32,204 nt of DNA from an uncultured Clostridia bacterium (GTDB lineage Bacteria; Bacillota; Clostridia; TANB77; CAG-508). This document shows positions 8,850-19,358 of the stretch, piece after piece; position 1 is the first letter of the stretch, and the number at the start of each line of letters is the position of its first letter. The notes under the pieces were generated by a model. It ran no database searches. It saw nothing but the letters and a program-made list of their open reading frames with translations, and was not told where the DNA came from. Made by a program: the position numbers and the translations under genes. Location of the stretch: contig CALWZV010000016.1 in the NCBI GenBank assembly GCA_944386115.1, forward strand, positions 1 through 32,204. Reading direction: 5' to 3'.

Positions 8850-9137
8850 CTAATCCAAAACCTTTGGTATTCTAAACATATTATTTTGAACATCTACTGC
8901 ATTTTGTAATAAACTTTTATTATCACTGAATTCTTTTATTTCATCTTTTCTAAAAGCATTACTTGATTCTAATGCTCCTATTGATTCTTCTACTCCATCT
9001 ATTGGTGCATTATTTACTATATTAGCAAACCCTAAAATATCTTGTAAATTTAAAATATATTTGCCTATTTCTTCTTCTTTTAAATTTAAGTCTGCTAAAT
9101 TTGCTATGTGCATGATTTCTTCTTTACTCACCTTCAT
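8850..9137 (-). CDS. gatC: Glutamyl-tRNA(Gln) amidotransferase subunit C
   Basis: 95 residues, the normal GatC length. GatC wraps around GatA and stabilises the complex. It begins [21 protein letters not shown] and has the family's LEDT-like pattern replaced by [10 protein letters not shown]. It ends RIPKVLD, matching the typical C-terminus. First gene of the gat operon, with GGAGG just upstream of the ATG. Confidence 0.93.
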   Translation of the reverse strand: MKVSKEEIMHIANLADLNLKEEEIGKYILNLQDILGFANIVNNAPIDGVEESIGALESSNAFRKDEIKEFSDNKSLLQNAVDVQNNMFRIPKVLD

Positions 9138-9247
9138 ACTATCCTCCTTTAACGAAAATATAGTACATTATATACATTTTTTTTATTATTTGCAATTATT
9201 ATTTTAAAATTATGTAAAATTCGGCACTATCAATTTGGCACCATTAT

Positions 9248-9276
9248 TTGACTTTTTTCCTAAATCGTGGTACAAT
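9248..9276 (+). promoter_or_regulatory. Promoter for the Big_2/dockerin gene
   Basis: TTGACT (9248-9253), 17-base spacer, TACAAT (9271-9276). RBS GGAGG is at about 9331-9335 and the ATG at 9341, leaving a ~60-base leader. Confidence 0.6.
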
Positions 9277-9340
9277 TATTATGTATATCATGAGATTATA
9301 ATTAGTTATTTTATTTTATTTTAAATTTTATGGAGGTAAT

Positions 9341-11638
9341 ATGAAAAAAATAATCATAAAATCGATTATTCTTACAATTCTTACTTTAGCTTTATTTTTT
9401 GTTGTTGCAACAAACCATTCGAATGCAAGTTCAGAGTCTTTAGAAATTTCAAGTAAAGTTTATGCAAATAAACAAATACTTTTTAATAATATCTCTTCTA
9501 GGGACAATATTTATACAAGTTTGTTTGCTCAAAGCTCTGAAGAAGAACCAGAAGTAGAATATGGAGTTGGGGCAGACCTATATTATACTTTATTTATTAG
9601 CAGTGATATGGATTATACTCAATTAAGAGGCTATATATATAATAGTTCTTTACAAGATGCAACTCCAGGATTTAATATAGTATATAATAAAACATCTTCA
9701 ACTTCTGTTAGTATTTGTATTACAGTTCCTAGTACTACACCAGTAGGTGTATACTACATTAGAATGTACTATGGTGAAGAATTTTTAGTAGAAAAAATAT
9801 TTAGAGTTGTAGGTAGTGGAGATTCAGGGCAACCTGTTAATGTATTTAGCCTTACCTCATTATCCGCTACTCCGGATCCAATAATTTCTGGTCAAGGTGG
9901 AACTATATCTTTTGTTATAAATAGTACTGGCACTATAGATGAAAACAAACTAGGTATGCTTATGGTTAACTATTCTGGTGATGTGCCAAACAATAGTGAT
10001 TACAATGTAACATTAAATATAAAAAATTATAAATCTATAGATGGTACAATTGAAGTTTATCCATCTGCACCTGCTGGATATTATGAATTTGTTTTTTTCT
10101 ATGATGGAGTAGAACAATTTAGACAAAAATTCACAATACATGAACAGACAGTTTCTGTTTCATCTGTGGTTTTAAATTATACTACGCTAAATTTAAGGCC
10201 TTCTGACCAAACTCAACTAATAGCAACAATCAGTCCTTCAAATGCAACAGACAAAACAATCACATGGACAAGTACCAATCCATCAGTTGCAAGTGTAGAT
10301 TCAGATGGTAATGTTACTGCATTAAGTTCTGGTACAACAGTAATTAGGGCTTCTACTTCAAATAGTGCAGTGTTTGCTACTTGTTTAATTGGTGTTACAG
10401 AACCAGATTTAAATATAGGAACACTTACTACAAATCCATCTCCTCTAAACAATAGTGTAGAAGGAACAATAACATTTGATGTTACTACAACTAACATAAA
10501 TAATGATGAGAAATTAACTGTAAAAATTAAAAATGTTACTACAGATTCATATGTTACGGAAAAATTTAAGATAGATTATTTTGCATCTGGTAACACATTT
10601 GAATATACAATAAAAGTTCCAGCTTCTATTGAAGCAGGTCTTTATAAAATAGAAGTTAGTTTTGGAAATTATGTAACAAAAGAAGTTACATTTCCAATAA
10701 ATAATTATTTTAAAGTACAATCAATAAGTTTGGATAAAACTAATGTTACATTAAAATCTAATGAAACTGTTAAACTAACACCAAGAATAATGCCACTTAA
10801 TGCAACAAATCAGAATGTTACATGGTCTAGTAGTAACTCAAGTGTTGCAAGTGTTGATTCTTCTGGTTTAGTTACTGCTAAATCTGATGGTTTTGCTACA
10901 ATTACAGTTACAGCTGTTGATGGAAATTACACTGCTAGTTGTAATATTACTGTAGATAATTCAATACCAGTTTCTGGTGTTCACTTGAACATATCAAATT
11001 CTACACTAAAAAGAAATGAAACTTTAAGGTTAGTTGCTACAATAAATCCTATTAATGCTACAAATAAGAGTGTTACATGGTCTAGTAGTAACTCAAGTGT
11101 TGCAAGTGTTGATTCTTCTGGTTTAGTTACTGCTAAATCTGATGGTTCTGCTACAATTACAGTTACAACTGTTGATGGAAATTACACTGCTAGTTGTAAT
11201 ATTACTGTAATATCTGAGCAAGAAGAATTACCTACAATTTCATCAAATACATATGAGATAAGTAATGCTGAAAAAACAATTATAATTCCTACAGGTTTAA
11301 ATATGGAAGTTATAAAGCAAAACATATCTACTAACAGTAATGTTAAATTTTATGATAAAAATAATAATACAATTAATTCAAATTCTACATTAATCGGTAC
11401 TGGTTCATCAATAAGACTTGATGATAAAGTTTCATATAAATTTATAGTTGTTGGTGATATTGACGGAAATAGTCTAATAAACATAGTAGACTTAGCTAGA
11501 ATGAAATTACATAATTTAAATTTAAATAATTTATCAGACGTATATTTTGATGCAGCAGATGTTGATAGAAATGGTAGTGTAAATATTATAGATTTAGCTA
11601 GAATAAAATTAATGATTTTAGGAATTAATTTAAAATAA
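9341..11638 (+). CDS. Secreted Big_2-repeat protein with C-terminal dockerin
   Basis: 765 residues. Residues 1-30 are a Sec signal peptide (KKIIIKSIILTILTLALFF... then NASS). The N-terminal half holds two or three beta-rich domains, each ending in a pattern like GVYYIRMYYGEEFL. Three bacterial Ig-like Big_2 domains lie at about 270-355, 460-545 and 547-630, each with the NATNKSVTWSSSNSSVASVDS pattern. The C-terminus (about 700-765) is dockerin type I: two Ca-binding helices, GDIDGNSLINIVDLARMKL and ADVDRNGSVNIIDLARIKL. It is probably bound to a cohesin-bearing surface protein outside the cell; no cohesin is in the window. It has its own promoter and terminator. No CGG codon is in frame, although CGG occurs several times out of frame. 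Confidence 0.85.
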   Translation: MKKIIIKSIILTILTLALFFVVATNHSNASSESLEISSKVYANKQILFNNISSRDNIYTSLFAQSSEEEPEVEYGVGADLYYTLFISSDMDYTQLRGYIYNSSLQDATPGFNIVYNKTSSTSVSICITVPSTTPVGVYYIRMYYGEEFLVEKIFRVVGSGDSGQPVNVFSLTSLSATPDPIISGQGGTISFVINSTGTIDENKLGMLMVNYSGDVPNNSDYNVTLNIKNYKSIDGTIEVYPSAPAGYYEFVFFYDGVEQFRQKFTIHEQTVSVSSVVLNYTTLNLRPSDQTQLIATISPSNATDKTITWTSTNPSVASVDSDGNVTALSSGTTVIRASTSNSAVFATCLIGVTEPDLNIGTLTTNPSPLNNSVEGTITFDVTTTNINNDEKLTVKIKNVTTDSYVTEKFKIDYFASGNTFEYTIKVPASIEAGLYKIEVSFGNYVTKEVTFPINNYFKVQSISLDKTNVTLKSNETVKLTPRIMPLNATNQNVTWSSSNSSVASVDSSGLVTAKSDGFATITVTAVDGNYTASCNITVDNSIPVSGVHLNISNSTLKRNETLRLVATINPINATNKSVTWSSSNSSVASVDSSGLVTAKSDGSATITVTTVDGNYTASCNITVISEQEELPTISSNTYEISNAEKTIIIPTGLNMEVIKQNISTNSNVKFYDKNNNTINSNSTLIGTGSSIRLDDKVSYKFIVVGDIDGNSLINIVDLARMKLHNLNLNNLSDVYFDAADVDRNGSVNIIDLARIKLMILGINLK
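10816..10954 (+). repeat. Direct repeat copy 1 within Big_2 domains
   Basis: 139 bp, nearly identical to 11071-11209 (spacing 255 bp, an exact multiple of 3). It encodes the strand pattern VTWSSSNSSVASVDSSGLV and the following DGNYTASCNITV. The few differences are single bases. Confidence 0.85.
11071..11209 (+). repeat. Direct repeat copy 2 within Big_2 domains
   Basis: Partner of 10816-10954. The nucleotide identity is much higher than that between these and the first Big_2 domain, so this pair is a recent duplication or gene conversion. Confidence 0.85.
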
Positions 11639-11655
11639 AACATAAATATATAACA

Positions 11656-11696
11656 CAAAAATAACATATATCTTAAAAGATATATGTTATTTTTTT
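11656..11696. terminator. Bidirectional terminator between the dockerin gene and adhE
   Basis: Stem of about 13 bp (ATAACATATATCT and complement) with a 4-base loop, flanked by A run and T run. It serves both convergent genes. Confidence 0.85.
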
Positions 11697-11709
11697 ACCT
11701 ATATTGCCT

Positions 11710-14311
11710 CTAATTTCCATAATATGCATCTATTAATATTTGTTTTATTTCCTCTACCATTGGCAATCTAGGATTTGCTGTTGTACATTGATCTTCAAAG
11801 CTTCTTTCTGCTAGTAAATCTAGTTTTTCCTTAAATTCTTCTTCTGGTATACCAGCTTCTTTTAATGACATTGGTATATCTATATTCCTCATTAATTCTC
11901 GAATTTTTTCTATTAATGAATTAACGCCCTCTTCATTTGTATAAGCTTTCCAGCCCATTCTTCTTGAAATATCTGCATATTTTTGATCTGCTATAAAATA
12001 TTCATATTTAGGGAATGAAACAAATTTTGTTGGCTTTGAACTATTATATTTTATTACATATGGTAACAATATTGCATTTGCTCTTCCATGTGCTATATGG
12101 AATTCTGCCCCTAATTTATGTGCAATTGAATGATTAATTCCTAAAAATGCATTCGTAAAGGCCATTCCTGCTATTGTACTACTATTATGCATTTTTTCTC
12201 TTGCATATTTATTTGAACCATATTTATATGCTGTTTCCAAGTTTTTAAATACAAGTTCTATTGCTTTTTCAGCTAATCCATCTGTATAATCTGATGCCAT
12301 ATTTGAAACATATGCTTCTATACTATGTGTTAACACATCCATTCCTGTATCTGCTGTTACTTTTGGTGGTAAACTCATTACTAAATCTGGATCTACTATT
12401 GCAACATCTGGTGTTAATTCATAATCTGCTAAAGGATATTTCATATTTTTTACTTTATCCGAAATTACGGCAAAAGATGTTACTTCAGATCCTGTTCCTG
12501 ATGTTGTTGGTATAGCAACCATTTTTGCCTTTTCTCCAAGTTTTGGGAATTTATATGTTCTTTTTCTTATATCCATAAATTTTAGTTTTAATCCTTCTAT
12601 ATCTGCATCTGGTCTTTCATAAAATAACCACATTCCTTTTGCTGCATCTATGCTACTTCCGTCCTCCAATTGCTATAATTACATCTGGTTTAAAGTTATT
12701 CATTGACTCAACACCTTTTTTTATTGTTTCAAAAGAAGGATCTGGCTCCACTTCTGAAAATATTTCTGAGTGTACATATTTTTCTCTTTTTCTTAAATGA
12801 TATAATATTTTATCTATATAACCTAATTTAATCATTGATTCATCTGTTACTATAAATGCTCTTGTTATATCTGGCATTTTTTCTAAATAACTAATTGAAC
12901 CTGCTTCAAAATATATTTTTTCTGGTACTTTAAACCATTGCATATTAACCCTCCTTTTGGCAACTTTTTTTATGTTTATTAAATTAACTGATGATATGTT
13001 AGCTGTTGTTGAATTTCCACCAAATGTTCCACACCCTAATGTTAATGATGGCATATTTGTATTATATATATCACCTATTGCTCCATGTGTTGAAGGTGAA
13101 TTTACTATTATTCTTCCTGCTTTTACTGTTTCAGAAAATTTTAAAATTACATCTTTGTTTTCAGAATGTATTACTGCTGAATGTCCAAGTCCTCCAAATT
13201 CTATTAACTTTTCTGCTAATTCTATTCCTTCATCTGAGTTATTTACTTTATAATATGCTAAAACTGGACTTAGCTTTTCTTTTGAAAATGGGAATTCAAT
13301 TCCTACACCTGTTTGTTCTGTAACGAGCACTTTAGTTTCTTTAGGTACTTCAAATCCAGCCCTTAATGCAATATCATATGGACTTTTTCCAACTATGTCT
13401 GCATTTATACTACAACCTTTTTCTTGAATAAACATACTGTTCTTTATTTTATTTACTTCTTCTTCTGATAAGAAATAGCATCCCATCTCTTTCATTAATC
13501 TTTCAAATTCTTCTGTTATTTCATTATCTACTATAACAGCTTGTTCAGAAGCGCAAATCATCCCATTATCAAATGATTTAGATAATATCAAGTCTGTTAC
13601 TGAAGTTCTTAGTTTCGCAGATTTTTCAATATAGCATGGTACATTTCCAGGTCCAACACCTAATGCTGGTTTTCCGCATGAATATGCTGCTTTAACCATA
13701 TTTGTTCCACCTGTTGCTAAAATTAAATTTACATCTTTATGATTCATCAACATTGTTGTTGCTGTTATTGATGGTTCATCAATCCATAATATGCAATCTT
13801 CTGGTGCTCCAGCTTCTATTGCTGCTTGTTTTAGTATTTTAGCAGCTTCTTTACTACAATTTTGTGCAGATGGATGAAATCCAAATATTATTACATTTCT
13901 TGTTTTTGCAGCAATTAATGATTTAAACATTGTTGTAGAAGTTGGATTTGTAACTGGAGTAACACCAGCAATAATTCCAACAGGTTCTGCAATTTCAACA
14001 GTTCCTTCTTCTTCATTCTCTGAAATTACACCGACTGTTTTATCATATTTTATGCTATGATATACATATTCTGTTGAAAACATATTTTTAATAATTTTAT
14101 CTTCATATATTCCCCTTTTTGTTTCTTCTACTGCCATTTTAGCCAATCTCATATGATTTTCTAATCCAGCCATTGCCATTTTTTTAACAATTTCGTTTAC
14201 TTGTTCTTGATTTAATCTTAAATATTCTCTTGATGCTTTTTTTGCCCTTTCAACCAAATTGTCTATCATATTTTGCACTCTTTCTTTTTCTTCTTCACTT
14301 ACTTCTGCCAT
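11710..14311 (-). CDS. adhE: Bifunctional aldehyde/alcohol dehydrogenase (needs +1 shift at CGG)
   Basis: 866 residues once a single base is skipped at CGG 12659-12661; AdhE is usually ~870. The N-terminal ~440 residues are a CoA-acylating aldehyde dehydrogenase with the nucleophile region [11 protein letters not shown]. The C-terminal part is an iron-dependent alcohol dehydrogenase with [20 protein letters not shown], which holds the metal-binding His residues. Together they reduce acetyl-CoA to ethanol and recycle NADH in fermentation; AdhE forms spirosomes. The break is at the NAD-binding loop: VIIAIGG then [12 protein letters not shown]. Read without the shift, the protein would stop two codons later and lack most of the alcohol dehydrogenase. 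A strong promoter lies at 14368-14395. The start is ATG 14309-14311. Confidence 0.93.
12659..12661 (-). other. CGG +1 shift site 2 (adhE, Gly551)
   Basis: In frame: ATT GGA GGA CGG AAG TAG. Skipping one base gives IGG-G-SSID, the GGGS motif of iron alcohol dehydrogenases. The zero frame stops two codons after CGG. Confidence 0.92.
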
Positions 14312-14367
14312 TTAAACACTCTCCTTTTTATTTTTATGTAATTTTGCATTTATTACCTTTAAATTGT

Positions 14368-14395
14368 ATTATATATTATGCCCTTTATTTGTCAA
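14368..14395 (-). promoter_or_regulatory. adhE promoter
   Basis: Minus strand TTGACA (14390-14395), 16-base spacer, TATAAT (14368-14373): both hexamers perfect, about 55 bases upstream of the adhE start. This fits a highly expressed fermentative gene. Confidence 0.8.
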
Positions 14396-14405
14396 GTTAA
14401 TGTAT

Positions 14406-14714
14406 TTATGAATTTAATATTAATTTAATTTCTTTTATTATTTTATTTTCTAATTCTTTCCATGAACATTCTTCTATATATTTTATGGATTTACTAGAAT
14501 ATAATCCCTCTTTTTTTGCAATTTTATTAAATTCCTTTGCATTTGGAAAACATCCTTCTATTATTAGTTGTGCTAATCTCATTTTTGTTTGGCTATAGCT
14601 TTGGAAATTTTTTCTCCTAGTATAATATTTTTCTAAAATAATTTCTAATTTTTCATCTGTTATATTATCTATTTTTAAGTTTAAAAGTAAATATTTTAAT
14701 TCCTTCTTCTCCAA
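14406..14714 (-). CDS. Hypothetical small basic protein
   Basis: 102 residues, not recognised. Mostly helical and rich in Lys, Leu and Ile, without a signal or membrane segment. It has a YTRRKNF stretch near 31-37 and ends KEIKLILNS. The start would be TTG at 14712-14714, with only a weak AG-rich RBS; a downstream ATG exists (within TKMRLAQLI) but would cut much of the protein. A hairpin lies just upstream (14719-14758). It could be a degraded or RecX-like regulator, but I see no decisive motif. Confidence 0.45.
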   Translation of the reverse strand: MEKKELKYLLLNLKIDNITDEKLEIILEKYYTRRKNFQSYSQTKMRLAQLIIEGCFPNAKEFNKIAKKEGLYSSKSIKYIEECSWKELENKIIKEIKLILNS

Positions 14715-14718
14715 TTAT

Positions 14719-14758
14719 AAGAGATAGCTGATTTTGGGCAATTTCAGTGCTATCTCTT
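14719..14758. other. Hairpin in the intergenic region
   Basis: Inverted repeat AAGAGATAGC / GCTATCTCTT with a ~20-base loop, then T-rich sequence on the plus strand. It sits just upstream of the small minus-strand gene, so it would fold in that gene's leader. No plus-strand gene ends here for it to terminate. Confidence 0.5.
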
Positions 14759-14849
14759 TTTATTATTATATAGGAAAATTCGACATAATTATACAGTATT
14801 AATGTATCCTCTATATTATTCAACATAATTTCTAAGATAATACTTTTTA

Positions 14850-14878
14850 TTGATTTTTTAGTACATAATCTGTATAAT
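14850..14878 (+). promoter_or_regulatory. Promoter for the L,D-transpeptidase gene
   Basis: TTGATT (14850-14855), 17-base spacer, TATAAT (14873-14878), 19 bases before the ATG at 14898, with AGGTG as RBS between. The leader is very short. Confidence 0.65.
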
Positions 14879-14897
14879 ATCTTAAGTAGGTGAAAAG

Positions 14898-15617
14898 ATG
14901 AAATTTTTCTTTAAAAAAATAACAATTATATTAATAAGTTTTATATTTATATTCATACTATTTGACTTTATTTATAAAGATAAATCTACAGTTCAAACAG
15001 TTGCAGAAATTCATGAAAATAATAATGAAGAAATTAAATCTATTTTAATTGACTTAAGAGATGAAACACTTAATGATTCTGAAATACATATAATTCCATC
15101 AAAAATTTCTTTTAATGAATTGTACATAAAAATAAATTATACAGCAAATGTACTAACAGTATATGATAAAAAAGAAAATGGTGAGTTGGTTCCTCTTAAA
15201 GCTTTTATTTGTTCAACTGGTTCAGCTACTCCAAGATCTGGAGTATATAAATTAAAGCAATACAAAAACACCTGGGTTCCACTTTTTGGGGGAGTATATG
15301 GTCAGTATGGCTGGCAAATAACAGGAAATATTTTATTACATTCTGTACCATATTTGCGAAATGGAGATAAGAGCAGTTTAAGATATTGGGATTATGATAG
15401 ATTAGGAACAAGAGCATCTTCTGGTTGTATTCGTTTAACTGTTGAAGATGCCAAATGGATATATGATAATTGTTATGTTGGAACAGAAGTAGAATTTTAT
15501 GGCAGTAGCGATCCAGGTCCATTAGGTAAACCTGAAAGTCAAAAAATTTCAAGCAATTACAACTTAAGAGGTTGGGATCCAACAGATCCAGATCCAAATA
15601 ATCCATGGAAAAATTAA
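14898..15617 (+). CDS. L,D-transpeptidase (YkuD domain)
   Basis: 239 residues. An N-terminal membrane anchor (about 7-26) is followed by an outer region and a YkuD domain (about 75-205). Seen motifs: a strand with ILLHSVPY and the catalytic SSGCIRLTVEDAKWIYDN, in which the Cys is the nucleophile. These enzymes make 3-3 cross-links in peptidoglycan or attach proteins to it. The C-terminus is rich in Pro and Asp (GWDPTDPDPNNPW). A CGA codon (15357-15359, in YLRNG) is read as normal Arg here, a useful contrast with CGG elsewhere. Confidence 0.88.
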   Translation: MKFFFKKITIILISFIFIFILFDFIYKDKSTVQTVAEIHENNNEEIKSILIDLRDETLNDSEIHIIPSKISFNELYIKINYTANVLTVYDKKENGELVPLKAFICSTGSATPRSGVYKLKQYKNTWVPLFGGVYGQYGWQITGNILLHSVPYLRNGDKSSLRYWDYDRLGTRASSGCIRLTVEDAKWIYDNCYVGTEVEFYGSSDPGPLGKPESQKISSNYNLRGWDPTDPDPNNPWKN

Positions 15618-15628
15618 CTTTAAAAGAA

Positions 15629-15672
15629 GTTCCCTTAGCAAATCTTGAACAATTCAAGTATGCCAAGGGACA
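15629..15672. other. Nested inverted repeats between convergent genes
   Basis: Outer arms GTTCCCTT / AAGGGAC enclose a second dyad CTTGAA-CAA-TTCAAG. There is no clear T run directly after it, so it is a weak terminator candidate for the transpeptidase and smc genes, or a structured RNA end. Confidence 0.4.
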
Positions 15673-15702
15673 TTTATTTGTGTAATAATTTTAAAGATTC
15701 TA

Positions 15703-18700
15703 TTATTTTAATTTCATTGATAATAATTTTGATATACCATTTTCCTCCATAGTTACACCATAAACAGTGTCTGCTGCCTGCATGGTTCCTTTTCTATGAG
15801 TTATTACTAAAAATTGTGTTTTATTTGCAAATTTTTTTAAGTAATCTGCAAACCTATAAACATTAATATCATCAAGTGCTGCTTCAATTTCATCTAATAC
15901 ACAAAATGGAGCAGGATTTATTTTTAATATTGCAAATAATATTGCTATTGCTGTTAATGCCTTTTCCCCTCCTGATAATAACATCATATTTTGTAGTTTC
16001 TTTCCTGGTGGTTGTGCTTCTATATCTATTCCACAGTTTAATATATCTTCCTCATCATTTAAAATTAAGTTTGCTTTTCCTCCACCAAATAATTCCTTAA
16101 ATACTTCTCCAAAGTTTTTATTTATTATCTCAAACTGTTCTTTGAATTGAGTTTTCATTATTTGCGTCATATCTTGTATAACTTTTTTTAACTTTGTTGA
16201 AGAATTTTCTAAATCTAGCCTTTGTTCAGATAAAAAGTCATATCTTTCTTTGGTTATTTTATATTCTTCTATTGCATCTACATTCACACTACCTAGTTCT
16301 TTAATCTGGTTTTTCAAATTATTTACCTGCTTAGTTGTATTTTGAGGATTATCAGTTTTTTCATAATTTGTAACATTATTTGGTGTTAATTCATATTCTT
16401 CCCACATTTTGTTTATAATTTGTTCTAATTCAAGTTCTACTTTTGATTTTTTCAAATCTATTTTAGAAATCTGATCTTTTATATTGTTTATATTTTCTTG
16501 TTCTACTTCAATATCTTTCTCTGTTTTTGTTAGTTCTTCATTTTTATTCAATCTAACTTCTTTCAATTTTTCAATTTCATTACCACTGTTTTGAATCTTT
16601 AGCTTCATTTCTTCTATTTCTTCTTTTAATTTTAGAACATTTTCATCTATTAATTTATTATCTTCTTGTAATTTTTGTTTTTGTTCTTCTTTCATTAAAA
16701 CACTTTGTTTATTTGTTCCTATATCTTTATCAATCATTTCTATTACTTCATCTATTGATAAATTGCTTTCTTCAAAAGAGCTTACTGAAATTTTTAAATT
16801 TGTTATATCAAAATTTAAGTCATCTATATATTTTTGCTCATTTTTGTGAAGTTCAACAAAATTCTGTACTTCTATTTCTAACTTTTCAGTCTCTTTTTCT
16901 AGTTCATTTATATTTTTAATATGTTCTTGTTTTTCTGTTTCTATTCTTTGTTTTTCATTATTTATATTTTCGAGTTCTTCTCTATGGTTTTTTAAATTAT
17001 TTTGTAATTTATTTACACTTTCTTCTATAGAAATTAATTTTTGTTTTTCTGTAGCATATATTATATCATTTTGTTTTGCCTCGTTTTCTAATGTTTCAGA
17101 CATTTTTAATATGTTTTCAATTGAATTTATATATTCCTCTTTTTCTCTTATTATTTCATCTATTCTGTTCTTTAATTTTTTTGTTTCTTCTTCTAGTTCT
17201 TCTATTTCTCTTGTTCTTCCAAGAATATTTACAGTTTTTGTTTGAACAGATCCCCCAGTAATTGCACCACTAGCATTAATTATGTCTCCTTTTAATGTTA
17301 CAATTCTAAATGAATATGAATTTTGTCTTGCTAATATAATTCCTGTATCCATATTATCTACAATTACAGTTTTTCCAAGTAAGTTTAGTATAATTTGCTC
17401 ATATTTTTTATCAGTTTTTATTAAGTCTGATGCTATTCCAATAACTCCTGATAAATTATTTTTTATAAGTCTATCAACTTTTTTCCCTCTAACTGAAGAT
17501 ATAGGTAGAAATGAAGCTCTTCCCAAATTATTTTTACGTAAGTAATCAACTAATCTTTTCGCATCATCTTCTGTTTCTGTTACAATGTTTTGCAAACTTG
17601 CTCCTAAACACATCTCAATTGCTGTTTCATATTCTTTATCTACATTTATAAGGTTTGCTAAAACTCCATGCATTCCATTGGCTAACTCTTTGTTTCTCTC
17701 ACAGTCTATTAAGAGTGATTTAATTGTTTTATTATACCCTTCTTTTTCTTTTTCTGTTTCTATTAGAAATCTTAATCTTGATTCTTTAAATCTCAATTCT
17801 GTTTCTAATTTATTTTTATTTTCTTCATAATTTTTTATTTTCTCTGTGCTTTTTTCCTTAGTTTCAATAATATTTTCTAGTTTTTTTGATATTTCATTTT
17901 TCTTATTCTCAGCATTTATATAATTATTTTCAACTTCTGATTTTGTTAGCCTTGTTTCATCAAGTTCTGAAATTATATTTGATAACTCATTTTTTAAAAT
18001 TCTCTCTCTTTTTTCTAAGTTTTCATAATTTGCTTTTCCTAAACTTATATTTGAATTTTCTTCATACTTTTTATCAACATTCTCTTGAATTTTTGCCTTT
18101 TTTTGCTCTATTTCAATTTCTTTTTCTGATAATTTCCCAGTTAATTCTTGTAGTTTAGCCTCTTTTTCTTTAAGTTCTTGTTCAAATTGTTCTTTGTTTT
18201 TATTAAGATTAATTTTTTTATCTTGTTTTTGTTTTTTATCTTCTTCAAGATTATTTATTTTCTCAGATAACTCTTGAATTTCTTTTATTAATCTCTCATG
18301 ATTTTCCTTATTATTTTCTTTTCTTTGATTTGCCAAATTAATTTCTGAATTTAATTTTTCTTGTTTTTGATTATGCTCATACCCTAGATTTTGCATATTT
18401 TCTATATTTGAAATAAGTTTATCTATTTCTAACTTTAGTTCTTCTTTTTTAGATTGCATTTCTACTAACTTTTTTGTTTCATCTTCACTTTGATTTTTTA
18501 GTATTTCTTGTCCAGTTCCGTATATCATCTAATCTGATTTTTAATGTTTCTATATTATGTAAGAATAGTCCTATTTCTAGAGTTTTTAGTTCTGATTTTA
18601 AATTTAAATATTTTTTAGCTTTTTCAGATTGGTTTTTTAGTATATCAATATTTGCTTCAATTTCAGAAATTATATCATTTATTCTAAGCAAATTTAATTT

Positions 18701-19253
18701 TGTTTGTTCTAATTTTTTTTCAGTTTCTACTTTTCTTACTCTATATTTTACAATTCCTGCTGCCTCTTCAAATAATTTTCTTCTATCTTCAGATTTATTA
18801 CTTAATATTTCATCTATTTTTCCTTGTCCAATTATTGAATACCCATCTTTCCCAATCCCTGTATCCATAAATAACTCTAATACATCTTTTAATCTACAAG
18901 GTACTTTATTTATTAAGAAAATATTTTCTCCATTTCTATATACTCTTCTTGTTACCGTTACTTCTGCATATTCTATAGGTAATTTTCCATCTTGGTTATC
19001 AATAACAATTGAAGCTTCTGCAAATCCAAGAGATTTTCTGTTTTCAGTTCCTGCAAATATTACATCTTCTGATTTTGTGCCTCTTAGTGATTTCATACTT
19101 TGCTCTCCAAGTACCCACTTTATACTATCTACTATATTACTTTTACCGTGAACCATTTGGCCCTATTACAGTTGTAATTCCAGGCATAAATTCTAAAGTA
19201 GTTTTATCTGCAAAGGATTTGAAGCCTTGTAATTCTAGTCTTTTTAAATACAT
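15703..19253 (-). CDS. smc: Chromosome partition protein SMC (needs two +1 shifts at CGG)
   Basis: 1182 residues after two single-base skips (CGG 19146-19148 and 18518-18520), the normal SMC length of ~1180. SMC dimers load at parS sites and compact and separate chromosomes. The N-terminal head starts [18 protein letters not shown] and has Walker A GPNGSGKSN, whose last Gly is at the first CGG. Long coiled coils follow, with a central hinge (about 500-670, with GVLANLI and [11 protein letters not shown]). The C-terminal head has the signature [18 protein letters not shown] and Walker [17 protein letters not shown]. Without shifting the first product would be 36 residues. The start at 19253 is set by the conserved N-terminus. 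Confidence 0.95.
18518..18520 (-). other. CGG +1 shift site 3 (smc, Gly245)
   Basis: In frame: GAT GAT ATA CGG AAC. Skipping one base gives [13 protein letters not shown], continuing the coiled coil. The zero frame runs 10 codons further and stops. Confidence 0.88.
19146..19148 (-). other. CGG +1 shift site 4 (smc, Walker A Gly36)
   Basis: In frame: GGT TCA CGG TAA. Skipping one base gives GPNGS-G-KSN, the invariant P-loop. The zero frame hits a stop right after CGG. Confidence 0.95.
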
Positions 19254-19358
19254 AATTCTCACCTTTTTATATAATATATCAAAAAATATATTTTATCAAC
19301 AAAATTTTGTTTTTATTTCAAATTTATTATGTTATAATAAATTTATAAGGAGAAATTT

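Noticed and set aside
15629..15672. A riboswitch or T-box in the transpeptidase-smc gap
   Set aside because: It lies between convergent gene ends and no known riboswitch motif is visible; left as an unassigned hairpin.
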